A DNA stretch of 53,732 nt, from the NCBI GenBank assembly GCA_036002485.1, contig DASYTI010000218.1, positions 1-53,732 of the forward strand. Direction: 5' to 3'. This document shows, piece by piece, positions 15,358 through 24,208 of the stretch. The stretch is from Candidatus Methylomirabilota bacterium (GTDB lineage Bacteria; Methylomirabilota; Methylomirabilia; Rokubacteriales; CSP1-6). The position numbers and the translations under genes were made by a program. Position 1 is the stretch's first letter, and each line of letters opens with the position of its first letter. The notes under the pieces are model-generated. The model worked only from the letters and a program-made list of their open reading frames with translations. It ran no database searches and had not been told where the DNA came from.

Positions 15358-16614
15358 TCAGCCGGCGGCCTTTGATTTGAGATCCGCCAGCGCCTGGTCG
15401 AAGACCTGGAGCGAGGGGCGGATGGTCACGTCCACGGACAAGCGATCGTAGAACACGTCGGGCGTCTTGAGGCCATTGCCCGTGATGCAGATGACGATGG
15501 GTTCATTTCGCGGGATGCGACCGGAGTCAATGAGCTTCTTGGTTGCGGCCACCGTGACGCCGCCGGCCGTCTCGGTGAAGATGCCCTCGGTGCGGGCGAG
15601 GAGCTGCATGCCCTCGATGATCTCCTCGTCCTCGGCATGCTCGCCGTAGCCGCCCGAGTCCTTGGCCGCGCGATAGGCGTAGTAGCCGTCGGCCGGATTG
15701 CCGATGGCCAGCGACTTGGCAATGGTGTTCGGGCGCACGGGTACCAGCACGTCCGTATCCTTCTTGATCATGGTCACGATGGGCCCGCAGCCCAGGGCCT
15801 GGGCGGCATACATCTTGGTCTCGCCCTCGGGGATGAGCTTGAGCAGCCGGAACTCGTTGAAGGCCTTGGCGATCTTGGTGATGAGCGAGCCGCCCGCGCA
15901 GGGCACCACCACGTGCGCGGGCGCCCGCCAGCCGAGCTGCTCGGCGATCTCGTAGCCGTACGTCTTCGAGCCCTCGGCATAGTACGGACGGATGTTGATG
16001 TTCACGAAGGCCCAGCGATACTTGTCTCCCACCTCGGCGCAGAGCCGGTTGACCTCGTCATAGGTGCCTTCCACCGCGACGAGGGTCGGCGCGTATATGA
16101 GCGTGGTGATGACCTTGCCCCGCTCGAGGTCCGCGGGGATGAAGATATAGGACTTGAGCCTGGCCTCCGCGGAGTGCGCGGCGACGGAGTTGGCCAGATT
16201 CCCCGTGGAGGCGCAGGCGACCGTGTCGAAGCCGAACTCCTTGGCCTTGCCGATGGCCACGGCGACCACGCGGTCCTTGAAGGACCAGGTGGGATGGCAG
16301 ACCGAGTCGTTCTTGACCCAGAGTTCCTTGACGCCCAGCTCCTCGGCCAGGTTCCGCGCCCGCAGCATCGGAGTGAAGCCCACCGCCTGGCCCACCGGCG
16401 TCTCGCCTTCCGGAATGTTCAGGGGCAGGAGCGGCGCGTAACGCCAGATGCTGGGCGGCCCCGCCTCGATCTTTGCGCGGCTGATCTGGGAGGCGATGGC
16501 CTCGTAGTCGTAGTCGACCTCGAGGGGGCCGAAGCAGAACTCGCAGACGTGAATCGGGGAGGACGGGTAGTGGCGCCCGCACTCGCGACACTTGAGACCC
16601 TTCAATCTCTCCAT
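15358..16614 (-). CDS. Threonine synthase-like PLP enzyme with N-terminal zinc ribbon
   Basis: The 418-residue fold-type II PLP enzyme has an N-terminal zinc ribbon (C9, C12, C24, C27), the PLP lysine K113 in TWSFKDRVV, and the phosphate-binding [13 protein letters not shown] loop. It is annotated as threonine synthase (O-phosphohomoserine to threonine), but the neighbouring CysO-like carrier and NIL gene leave open a CysM-like use of thiocarboxylate sulfur. The ATG at 16614 (MERLKGLKC) is chosen because the preceding 24 residues do not belong to the family. It is the first gene of the coupled five-gene operon and follows a good promoter. Confidence 0.87.
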   Translation of the reverse strand: MERLKGLKCRECGRHYPSSPIHVCEFCFGPLEVDYDYEAIASQISRAKIEAGPPSIWRYAPLLPLNIPEGETPVGQAVGFTPMLRARNLAEELGVKELWVKNDSVCHPTWSFKDRVVAVAIGKAKEFGFDTVACASTGNLANSVAAHSAEARLKSYIFIPADLERGKVITTLIYAPTLVAVEGTYDEVNRLCAEVGDKYRWAFVNINIRPYYAEGSKTYGYEIAEQLGWRAPAHVVVPCAGGSLITKIAKAFNEFRLLKLIPEGETKMYAAQALGCGPIVTMIKKDTDVLVPVRPNTIAKSLAIGNPADGYYAYRAAKDSGGYGEHAEDEEIIEGMQLLARTEGIFTETAGGVTVAATKKLIDSGRIPRNEPIVICITGNGLKTPDVFYDRLSVDVTIRPSLQVFDQALADLKSKAAG

Positions 16615-16709
16615 GGCCTCTCCATCGGTAGGGGATTTGAGCCCCGGAATTAACCGCACGGCCCGGAAGCCATGCTTCCAGGCCACCGACCGAGCCAGCG
16701 ATTTTCACT

Positions 16710-16738
16710 ACTAGACACGTGAATATCGCAATTGTCAA
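16710..16738 (-). promoter_or_regulatory. Promoter of the threonine-synthase/CysO operon
   Basis: On the minus strand TTGACA (16738-16733), 17 nt, TCTAGT (16715-16710). The -35 is a perfect consensus; the -10 matches at four positions. The leader would be about 90 nt. Confidence 0.55.
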
Positions 16739-16782
16739 CGTAGCTTCGAGCGGCGGCGACGGATGCCGTATCATCGCCACCC

Positions 16783-18747
16783 GTGAGCCGAGTGTTTCCC
16801 CCCGCCCTCCTGCTCGTCTACGGTCTCGCGTTCGGCCACGCCGCGCTCGGGGGCGGGCTCCTCGTCTACGACGATCATCCGGGTCAGCTCTATCGCCTGC
16901 ACCATGCCCTCGCCTTCGGACCGGCGCCGTGGCGCTTCGATCCAGGCTGGTGGGCCGGCTATGCCGAGCTTCAATACTACCCGCCGGGACTCTCCTGGCT
17001 CGGCTGGCTCCTCCACCAGATCTCGTGGGGCGCTCTGGGCGCGGAGGAGGCCTACCGGGTGCTTCTGTGGCTGGCATGGCTCCTTCCTGGACTCGCGACT
17101 TTCGCTTTGCTCGCGCGGCTACTCGGCAATGGCTGGCTGGCGCTTCCCGGCGCCTTCATCGCCATGACGCTGTCGGCGGGATCCCGGAGCGGAGTCGAGG
17201 AGGGACTCCGCTGGGGCCTCGTGGCCGCGCGTCTGGGCTGCGGTCTCTTGCCCGTCTTGGGACTTTCTCTCACGCGCTGGGTCGAAGGGAGCGGGCGGCT
17301 CCCAATCCTCGCCGCTCCGCTCCTGGCCGCGATCGTCCTGCTTCATCCCGCTCATGCGCCAGCGGCGCTCGCCCTTTTGGTGTTGGCCGCCTGGCTCGGC
17401 GTGGGTGACCGACGCACCCGATTGGGCCAGGGCGCTCTCATCGCGGTACTGGGCCTGGGCCTCGCGGCCCTCTGGCTCGTGCCGCTGCTCGCGCACCTCC
17501 GCATGGCGCTGCCTCTGGCCTGGGGGGATGCCTCTCCGCTCGCGCTGCTCCGAGGGCTCGCGCTCCAGCCGCTCATCTGGCTGTTCGTCCTTGGATGTCT
17601 GGCGGCCTGGCTCAGCCCGCGCGCGCACATGGCCACGCGCGCGACTCTCGCTCGATGGATACTCGCGTGGGTGCCGACCATGGTGCTGGTGATCGCTCTC
17701 GATGCGCTGGTCGCGGCACCTCTGGGCCTGGTTTGGCTGCCCGCCGATCGGCTCATGGACGGCCTTTTTCTCGCGCTGCTCGTCGGCGCTTCCCTCGCCG
17801 TGCCCCTTCTGCCGTCACGATTTCCCCGGATAGGCGCGGCTCCTACGGCGGCCACGGTGATCCTCGCGTGCGTCATCCTGTCGCACGGCGCTCGCGCTTC
17901 GGGCGAGCCGGCGCTCTCCCTATGGCCCGTGAGAGGCCAGTGGCCAAAATACGAAGAGGTGGTCCGCGGCAGCCGGCTCGAGGCGCTGTGGCAGGCGCTC
18001 CGCGAAGCTCCGGCTGGGCGTGCGCTTTTCGTGCGCTCGGCCATCACGCTCGAGTATCGTCCGGAGTGGTGGCGGCCCCACACTCATCTCACCGCTCTCA
18101 CGCCGGTACGCGCGGGACGCGCCATCATCAACGGAACCTTCACCCACCCTGGCCCCGTGGCCGGCTTGTTCTACACGGGCTCGGCCGCGCCGCGTCCCAT
18201 CACGATGCTCGTGGAGATGCGCGATGGCGTGACGCTCTTCGGCCGCCCGCTCGAGGCGCTGACCGCGGAGGAGTTCGCCGCCCACTGCCGGAGGCTCGAA
18301 GTCTCGGCCGTCATCGCAACCGACGAGGACACGGGCCGATTGCCATTTCTCGACGGAAATCAAGCGTTCTCGACCCCGATCCTTATCGGCCCCTTCAGGC
18401 TCTATGTGGGCCGCGAGCCGCTGCCGGTGCCCGGGCTGGTCGGGCCGCAGAGCTGGCGGCTTCAGCCTGCCCGCGGTTCCGCCGGATTCACCTCGACCGG
18501 CTTTGCCTTTTCCCCGCTCATGACAGCCGCGGCTGGCGGGCACGCCCTCGCCGTGCGTCGAGATGCTTTCGGCATGCTGGAAGTCGAGCTCCCCTCAGAC
18601 GTCCTCGACGACATCACGCTCACGCATCCTCCCGGCCTGGCGGAGTGGACGGGTGTCCTGCTCTCCGTTCTCTCGGCGACCGCCCTGATTGCCCTCGGCC
18701 TTGCCCTTGTCAACCGCACCAGAGGTCAGCATGATTCGACGGCATGA
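16783..18747 (+). CDS. Large polytopic membrane protein (PTPS-related/GT-C-like)
   Basis: The 654-residue protein has about ten or more hydrophobic segments over residues 1-370 and a soluble region at about 375-620, ending with one more helix. The early stretch YDDHPGQLYRLHHAL and WWAGYAELQYYPPG is typical of large bacterial membrane proteins annotated as 6-pyruvoyl-tetrahydropterin-synthase-related or GT-C glycosyltransferase-like. A role in cell-surface polysaccharide assembly is possible but not shown. It starts at GTG 16783 with a TATCAT box ending 8 nt before it. It overlaps the transporter gene by 4 nt. Confidence 0.7.
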   Translation: MSRVFPPALLLVYGLAFGHAALGGGLLVYDDHPGQLYRLHHALAFGPAPWRFDPGWWAGYAELQYYPPGLSWLGWLLHQISWGALGAEEAYRVLLWLAWLLPGLATFALLARLLGNGWLALPGAFIAMTLSAGSRSGVEEGLRWGLVAARLGCGLLPVLGLSLTRWVEGSGRLPILAAPLLAAIVLLHPAHAPAALALLVLAAWLGVGDRRTRLGQGALIAVLGLGLAALWLVPLLAHLRMALPLAWGDASPLALLRGLALQPLIWLFVLGCLAAWLSPRAHMATRATLARWILAWVPTMVLVIALDALVAAPLGLVWLPADRLMDGLFLALLVGASLAVPLLPSRFPRIGAAPTAATVILACVILSHGARASGEPALSLWPVRGQWPKYEEVVRGSRLEALWQALREAPAGRALFVRSAITLEYRPEWWRPHTHLTALTPVRAGRAIINGTFTHPGPVAGLFYTGSAAPRPITMLVEMRDGVTLFGRPLEALTAEEFAAHCRRLEVSAVIATDEDTGRLPFLDGNQAFSTPILIGPFRLYVGREPLPVPGLVGPQSWRLQPARGSAGFTSTGFAFSPLMTAAAGGHALAVRRDAFGMLEVELPSDVLDDITLTHPPGLAEWTGVLLSVLSATALIALGLALVNRTRGQHDSTA

Positions 18748-20051
18748 AGCCTGACCCCTCGGCGAAGCCCGAACCCTCGCCTCCCTCGCACACTCACAAC
18801 CCGCTCGTTCGCTACTTCCAGACTCTGGGCCCGGGCCTCGTCACCGGCGCCTCCGACGATGACCCGAGCGGCATCGCCACGTATTCCGTCGCGGGCGCCG
18901 CCTATGGCTATGGACTGCTCTGGACGGCGCTCTTCACGTTTCCTCTCATGGCCGCCATCCAGCTCGTCTGCGCCCGGATAGGTCTCGTCACGGGCCGAGG
19001 CCTGGCCGGGGCCGTCCGGCAATACTATCCGCGCTGGCTCCTGCTGGGCGCCTGCTTCATTCTCCTCGTGGCCAATGTCTTCAATATCGCGGCGGACCTG
19101 GGCGGGATGGCGGAGGCCGCCGCCATGCTCACGGGCCTCCCGAGCGTCCCCCTGCTCGTGCTCTTCGGCATCGGCATCACCCTGGTCACCGTCTACACGA
19201 GCTATGCGACCTTTGCCCGATGCCTCAAGTGGCTGACGGCAGTCCTCTTCGCCTATATCGTGGCGGCCTTTCTCGCGCGTCCCGACGGGCTGGCGGTGCT
19301 CCGGGCGACCTTCGTCCCGTCGCTCCAGTGGAATGGCGCCTCCATCGCCACGCTCGTGGGCATCCTCGGGACCACGATCTCGCCGTATCTCTTCTTCTGG
19401 CAGGCCTCTCAAGAGGTCGAGGAGGAGAAGGGCCGAGGCAAGCGGACCCTTGCCGCGCGTCGCGGGGCCACCCCTCACGAGCTGGCCGATGCGCGCCTCG
19501 ACGTCAATACCGGCATGTTCTTCTCGAATCTCGTCATGTTCTTCATCATTCTCGCCACGGCTTCCACCCTCTACCGATCCGGCCACCGCGATATCCAGAC
19601 GGCGCGGCAAGCCGCCGAAGCCCTGCGCCCCCTGGCCGGTGATGCCGCCTACCTGCTGTTCGGCCTGGGCCTCATCGGCACGGGGCTCCTCGCCATTCCG
19701 GTGCTCGCGGGGTCGGCTTCTTTCGCGGTGGCTGAGCTCTTCGGCTGGCGCGCCGGCCTCGATCTCAAGCCCCGGAGCGCCCGCCGCTTCTACTTGGTGC
19801 TGGCAGGGGCCATCGTCTGCGGCATGGTGCTGGGCGTTCTGGAGACGAATCCGATCCGCGTCCTCTTCTTCTCAGCCGTCCTCAATGGGCTCCTGGCCCC
19901 GCCCCTCATGGCGCTGGTCATGATGGTGGGCGGCAACCGGAAGATCATGGGCGAGCAGGTCAATGGCTTCTGGCTCCGAGTGTTCGGCTGGACCGCCACG
20001 GCCGTCATGACGGCGGCCGCCATCGCCTTCTTCGCCACCCTCGGCTCCTGA
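18744..20051 (+). CDS. NRAMP-related divalent metal transporter, non-canonical motifs
   Basis: The 435-residue polytopic protein follows the NRAMP fold. In helix 1 the metal-binding DPGN motif reads DPSG (D40-G43, within SDDDPSGIATYS). In helix 6 the usual MPH segment reads ISPYLFFWQ, so the conserved metal-ligating Met is missing. These changes occur in NRAMP-related clades that move Mg or Al rather than Mn/Fe, so the substrate should be left open. The ATG overlaps the preceding stop (ATGA). A family-A repeat follows the stop codon. Confidence 0.85.
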   Translation: MKPDPSAKPEPSPPSHTHNPLVRYFQTLGPGLVTGASDDDPSGIATYSVAGAAYGYGLLWTALFTFPLMAAIQLVCARIGLVTGRGLAGAVRQYYPRWLLLGACFILLVANVFNIAADLGGMAEAAAMLTGLPSVPLLVLFGIGITLVTVYTSYATFARCLKWLTAVLFAYIVAAFLARPDGLAVLRATFVPSLQWNGASIATLVGILGTTISPYLFFWQASQEVEEEKGRGKRTLAARRGATPHELADARLDVNTGMFFSNLVMFFIILATASTLYRSGHRDIQTARQAAEALRPLAGDAAYLLFGLGLIGTGLLAIPVLAGSASFAVAELFGWRAGLDLKPRSARRFYLVLAGAIVCGMVLGVLETNPIRVLFFSAVLNGLLAPPLMALVMMVGGNRKIMGEQVNGFWLRVFGWTATAVMTAAAIAFFATLGS

Positions 20052-20055
20052 AGAA

Positions 20056-20251
20056 CCGCCCCCTGATTTACTCAGCCCTCGCCTCGCGGCTGCGCCGCTC
20101 AGCTCGAACTGCGGCCCTCTCCCCCGAGACGGGGAGAGGGATCCACAAAGCTCCTGAATGAAACCCTCTCCCCCATCGGGGGAGAGGGCCGCTCTTCGAG
20201 CTGAGACGCTCGCCTCGAGCGGCGAGGCGAGGGCTGAATGAATGAGGGGGC
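20056..20251. repeat. Palindromic repeat family A, complete inverted element (A3)
   Basis: This is the most complete copy: a left arm (20056 to about 20150: CCGCCCCCTGA, the TCAGCCCTCGCC block, and a CCCTCTCCCCC hairpin) and a right arm that is its near inverse (20164-20251). It lies between the convergent transporter and PhoD genes, 5 and 15 nt from their stops, where it could act as a bidirectional terminator. Confidence 0.8.
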
Positions 20252-20265
20252 AGCGTCGGGCGGTG

Positions 20266-21618
20266 CTAGCGCTCGGGGCCAATGGTGTGGCTGCCGAGCT
20301 GGCGCCCGGCCGCGTCCAGGATGCGCACCGTCAAGGTGTCGGGGTCGATGCGGACCACGCCGAAGTTGTCCGTCTCGCCCACCGCGAAGAGGGTGCGCGA
20401 TCCCAGGCCCTGATCGAGCGGGCGCGGCCGACCGTGCCGCGCCGAAAGCGGACCGGCGATGAACTCATGGAATGACCATTCCGGCGTCGGATGATGGCGG
20501 ATGAGCTCCGCATGGTGAACGTCGGCGGCCAGGAAGACAAGGTTCTTCACGCCGCGCACCCGGAGCTCGCGCAGGATAGCATCGCGCTCGACGGCAAAGC
20601 CGGTGCCATGCTCGTCGGGAAAGCCCACGACGTTGGCATTGCTCCACGAGTCGCGCTTCTCCTTGGTCCCCGTGGGCACGGCCAGCGGCACACTCGTGAC
20701 CACGACCTTCCACAGCGCGGGGGAGGTCGTGACGCCGTCCACGAGCCATCGCCGCTGGGCGCGCCCGAGCATGGTCTTGTCGGGGCCGTCCGGCTGGGTG
20801 TTGGCGCTCCGGTACTGACGGGTATCCAGGATGAAGGCCTCGAGCAGCCGGCCCCAGCGGAAGCGGCGATAGAGACGGCCCGACTCCTCGGGGGGCGGGA
20901 TGATGGGAAAGTAGTCGAGGAAGGCCTGCCGTCCTGCTGCCATGCGCGGCTCGGTCGTCCCGGAGAAATTGTCCACCACCTCATGATCATCCCAGATGGC
21001 GAACACGATCGTGCCCCGGAAGTAGTCCTGCACGGCCGGGTCCGCACGGTTGTACCGGTGCTTGGCCTGGTACTGCGGCAGCGTCTTCGCCACGAAGCCG
21101 CCGCCCGGGGCGACGTCGGGTCCCTGGCAGCGAAGATCGCCGTAGATGGTGTCGCCCACGAAGAGAAAGAAGTCGACGGGCACCCGCGCCATGGCGCGGA
21201 AGATCGGGTAGCCGCCTGTCAGGGGTCGGCAGTAACCAGGCGAGCCGAGGTCGCCGCTCCAGGCGAAGGTCACCGTGGCCGGGGCGTTGGGCTCGGGCGC
21301 CGTGACGAACCCGCCCTCCAGGGACGCGGCGCCCTGGCTCAGCCGGTATCGATACCGTGTCGCCGGCTCGAGGCCGGTGAGCCGGAGCTTGCCGGTATGA
21401 TCGGCGGCGAACGAGAGCGGTACGTTCGCTCGTCTGTCTTCGCCGCCATCGACCCGCGCGTAACCCAGGGCGACGGCCGGCAGTCCACGCCCCCGGACCC
21501 AGATCACCGCGCTGCTCTCCGTCACCTCGCCCACGGTGACGAGGAGCCGGGCCTCCTCGGCCCCGGCCACCGTCGCCCAGACGACGAGCATGGTCGCGGA
21601 CACCAGCCGAACTCTCAT
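20266..21618 (-). CDS. Alkaline phosphatase D (PhoD) family phosphodiesterase
   Basis: The 450-residue secreted enzyme has a signal peptide (about 1-20), an N-terminal fibronectin-like domain (GLEPATRYRYRLSQG) and a PhoD metallophosphatase domain with VDFFLFVGDTIYGD, FAIWDDHEVVDNF and FLAADVHHAEL as metal-binding segments. It would release phosphate from phosphomonoesters or diesters outside the cytoplasm. A family-C palindrome lies between it and the SDR gene upstream of it, so the two are probably separate transcripts. Confidence 0.9.
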   Translation of the reverse strand: MRVRLVSATMLVVWATVAGAEEARLLVTVGEVTESSAVIWVRGRGLPAVALGYARVDGGEDRRANVPLSFAADHTGKLRLTGLEPATRYRYRLSQGAASLEGGFVTAPEPNAPATVTFAWSGDLGSPGYCRPLTGGYPIFRAMARVPVDFFLFVGDTIYGDLRCQGPDVAPGGGFVAKTLPQYQAKHRYNRADPAVQDYFRGTIVFAIWDDHEVVDNFSGTTEPRMAAGRQAFLDYFPIIPPPEESGRLYRRFRWGRLLEAFILDTRQYRSANTQPDGPDKTMLGRAQRRWLVDGVTTSPALWKVVVTSVPLAVPTGTKEKRDSWSNANVVGFPDEHGTGFAVERDAILRELRVRGVKNLVFLAADVHHAELIRHHPTPEWSFHEFIAGPLSARHGRPRPLDQGLGSRTLFAVGETDNFGVVRIDPDTLTVRILDAAGRQLGSHTIGPER

Positions 21619-21644
21619 CGCTCGCAGTTGGGTTCAGAAGCCAG

Positions 21645-21769
21645 CAGGTCGCTCAAAAAGGCCCAGATGCGAGGCGGCGCCCGAAGGCCGCAGGTGAGGC
21701 GTACTCTCTGTACGTTGAACCTGCGGCCGAGGGCGCCAACGAAGCAGATGGGCCTTTTTCAGCGACCTG
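21645..21769. repeat. Stop-codon-proximal palindrome, family C copy 1
   Basis: This 125-bp element has 26-bp imperfect inverted termini (CAGGTCGCTCAAAAAGGCCC at the left; GGGCCTTTTTCAGCGACCTG at the right). On the minus strand it starts one base after the TAG of the SDR gene at 21771. The terminal hairpin with A5/T5 tracts could terminate transcription. A second copy is at 23987-24208. Confidence 0.8.
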
Positions 21770-21770
21770 A

Positions 21771-22691
21771 CTAGACGAGAGGGTCGTAGTTGAAGTACTG
21801 CCCTGACGTCTCCAGGGGCACCAGGTGATGCTTGAGCGTTCCGGGGAAGATCTCGGCGAGCCGCTCCGGCGTCCACCCCTGGTCGTGATGGATATTTCGG
21901 ATCGGCCGCATATGGCTGAAGAGCATGATCTCCTTGCCGCGAACGCCCAAGACCTGGCCGGAGATCTCCCTGGCCGCATCGCTCGCGAGAAAGACGGCCA
22001 CGGGGGCGATGTGCTCCGGGCCCATCTTCTTGATCTTCTCCACGCGGGCCTTCTGCGCGTCGGTCTCGGTGGGGATGGTGCCGATCATGCGCGTCCAGGC
22101 GAAAGGCGAAATGCAGTTGGCCGTGACGTTGTAGCGGGCCATGTCGAGCGCGGTCACCCTGGTCAGCCCGACGATCCCCAGCTTGGCCGCGGCATAGTTG
22201 GCCTGGCCGACATTGCCCACCAGCCCCGAGGTGGAGGTCATGTTGATGAGGCGCCCCCACTTCTTCTCGCGCATGTGCGGCACGGCCGCCCGGGTGACGG
22301 AGAAGCAGCCCTTGAGATGCGTGTCGATGACGCCGTCCCACTCCTCTTCTGTCATGTTGAAGATCATGCGGTCGCGGAGAATGCCGGCATTGTTCACGAC
22401 GATGTCGATGCTGCCGAAGTGGTCGAGGGCCGTCTGCACGATGGCCTGGCCCCCCGCCATGGTGGCCACGGAATCATAGTTGGCCGCGGCTTGCCCGCCC
22501 AGGCCCTTGATGGCGCTGACGACATCGTCGGCGGGTCCATGATCGCTGCCCTTGCCATCGGCGCCGCCGCCGTAGTCGTTGACCACGACCTTGGCGCCGT
22601 GCTGGGCCATCAGGAGGGCGATCTCACGCCCGATTCCCCTCGCCGCGCCGGTCACCGCCGCCACCTTGTCCTTCAGCATCGGAGTCGCCAT
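21771..22691 (-). CDS. SDR, (3R)-hydroxyacyl-CoA dehydrogenase type
   Basis: The 306-residue short-chain dehydrogenase has the dinucleotide motif TGAARGIG, NNAG, and the catalytic S...YAAAK (SGLVGNVGQANYAAAK). The segment VNDYGGGADGKG and the C-terminal extension resemble the dehydrogenase part of multifunctional beta-oxidation enzyme type 2. It likely oxidises hydroxyacyl-CoA with NAD. ATG 22691 has GAGGGG upstream. It follows the CoA-transferase gene by 34 nt, suggesting one CoA-thioester degradation unit. Confidence 0.88.
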   Translation of the reverse strand: MATPMLKDKVAAVTGAARGIGREIALLMAQHGAKVVVNDYGGGADGKGSDHGPADDVVSAIKGLGGQAAANYDSVATMAGGQAIVQTALDHFGSIDIVVNNAGILRDRMIFNMTEEEWDGVIDTHLKGCFSVTRAAVPHMREKKWGRLINMTSTSGLVGNVGQANYAAAKLGIVGLTRVTALDMARYNVTANCISPFAWTRMIGTIPTETDAQKARVEKIKKMGPEHIAPVAVFLASDAAREISGQVLGVRGKEIMLFSHMRPIRNIHHDQGWTPERLAEIFPGTLKHHLVPLETSGQYFNYDPLV

Positions 22692-22725
22692 CGGAACCCC
22701 TCTCTCTCCGTTGAGTGTGATCTGG

Positions 22726-23919
22726 TCAGATGATGCCGCGGGAGGCCAGCGTCTGGATCTCTGCCGCGTCGAGCCCGACTTCACGCAGGACATCCCGCGA
22801 GTGCTCTCCGAGCGCGGGCGCGCCGGTGCGAATGGTGCCGGGGGTGCCCTCGAGCTTGACGGGCGTTCCCATGGTGGTGAAACGGCCGGCGCGCGGGTGG
22901 TCCTGCTCGGTGATCATTCCGCTCGCCACCACCGCCGGGTGCTTGACCACCTCGGCATAGCCATTGACGGGAGCGCAGAGCACGTCGATCGCCTCGAATT
23001 CGGCCATCCAGTCCGGCACGGTGCGCTGGGCCATCAGGGTCTCGAGCAGAGGAACAAGCTCCTTCCGGTTGTTCCGGCGGTCGGTGGCCATCGCGAACCG
23101 TGGATCGTCGGCGAGGTCCGGCCGACCTATGAGCTTGCAGAAGGGCCGCCACGTTTCCTCTTTCCATACGGCCACGAAGATCCAATCGTCCTGCGCGCGA
23201 AAGGCCTGGTAGGGGACGAGCTCGGGATGCCCGCTGCCGTAGCGCGGCAGGGGCTGGCCGGTTTCGTGAAACACCGAGAGTCGCGCGGTATGAGACAGCA
23301 GGATGCCGTCGAGCAGGCAGGCGTCCACCCGCTGTCCCTCACCCGTACGGCCGCGAGCGATCAACGCGGTCAAAATGCCCTGGATGGCCAGGAGCCCGCC
23401 CATGGTATCGGCCACGGGCGCGCCCACGAGCGCCGGGCCGCCGTCGGGATCTCCCGTGATGGCCATCAGCCCGCCCACGGCCTGGGCGAGCGCATCGAGC
23501 CCGGGCTTGGCGCGCCACGGCCCCGCGGGGCCGAAGGCCGAGACCGAGCAGTAGATGAGGCGCGGATTCAGCGGCTTGAGCGTCGCGTAGTCGATGCCAA
23601 GCTTCTCGGCCACGCCGTTCCGGAAGGCCTCGATGATCACGTCGGCCGTGGCGGCCACGCGGTGAAATGCCTGCTGGCCCTCGCGGGTGGTGAGATCCAG
23701 ACACAGACTGCGCTTGTTGCGATTGACGGTGAGGTGGAGGATGCCCTCGCCGCCTCGAGCGATTCCGTACACGGTGCGTCCGGCATCCGGCGCCGCGCGC
23801 GATTCCACCTTGATGACGTCGGCCCCCATATCCGCGAGGTACATCCCGCAGATGGGGCCCGCGATGAGATGAGCCATCTCCAGCACGCGGATGCCCGCCA
23901 GTGGCGCCGTCGGGGTCAT
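22726..23919 (-). CDS. CaiB/BaiF family (class III) CoA-transferase
   Basis: The 397-residue protein shows the family's N-terminus (LAGIRVLEMAHLIAGP, LADMGADVIKVE), the NRNKRSLCLDL segment and the catalytic aspartate in APVADTMGG. It transfers CoA between carboxylic acids without free intermediates. With the adjacent hydroxyacyl-CoA SDR it probably activates and oxidises an acid substrate that cannot be named. A composite family-C/A repeat lies upstream. Confidence 0.92.
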   Translation of the reverse strand: MTPTAPLAGIRVLEMAHLIAGPICGMYLADMGADVIKVESRAAPDAGRTVYGIARGGEGILHLTVNRNKRSLCLDLTTREGQQAFHRVAATADVIIEAFRNGVAEKLGIDYATLKPLNPRLIYCSVSAFGPAGPWRAKPGLDALAQAVGGLMAITGDPDGGPALVGAPVADTMGGLLAIQGILTALIARGRTGEGQRVDACLLDGILLSHTARLSVFHETGQPLPRYGSGHPELVPYQAFRAQDDWIFVAVWKEETWRPFCKLIGRPDLADDPRFAMATDRRNNRKELVPLLETLMAQRTVPDWMAEFEAIDVLCAPVNGYAEVVKHPAVVASGMITEQDHPRAGRFTTMGTPVKLEGTPGTIRTGAPALGEHSRDVLREVGLDAAEIQTLASRGII

Positions 23920-23986
23920 GGCCGCATCAACCTACCACACGACCCGCCGCCGCGCGACGCCCCGAGGGCAGCATGCCGAACTCCCA

Positions 23987-24208
23987 CAGGCGGCTCAAAA
24001 AGGTCCAGATGCGAGGCGGCGCCCCGTTGTTCGAGTTGAGCGGCGGGCCCTGGCCGACGCGAGACGAGGGCTGAGTCGATCCGCAGGTGAGGCGTAGTTC
24101 TCACTCAGCCCTCGCCTCGCGGCTGCGCCCCTCAGCTCGAACGGCCACGTACGTTGAGCGTGCGGTCGAGGGCGCCAACGAAGCAGATGGGCCTTTTTCA
24201 GCCGCCTG
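23987..24208. repeat. Family C palindrome copy 2 with family A sequence nested inside
   Basis: The termini match family C (CAGGCGGCTCAAAAAGG at the left, CCTTTTTCAGCCGCCTG at the right), and the minus-strand end abuts the TAG of the YihY-like gene with no gap. Two blocks of family A (about 24027-24080, and TCAGCCCTCGCCTCGCGGC at about 24104-24143) interrupt it. Relative to copy 1, two bases in each terminal arm differ in a compensating way, preserving pairing. Confidence 0.78.
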
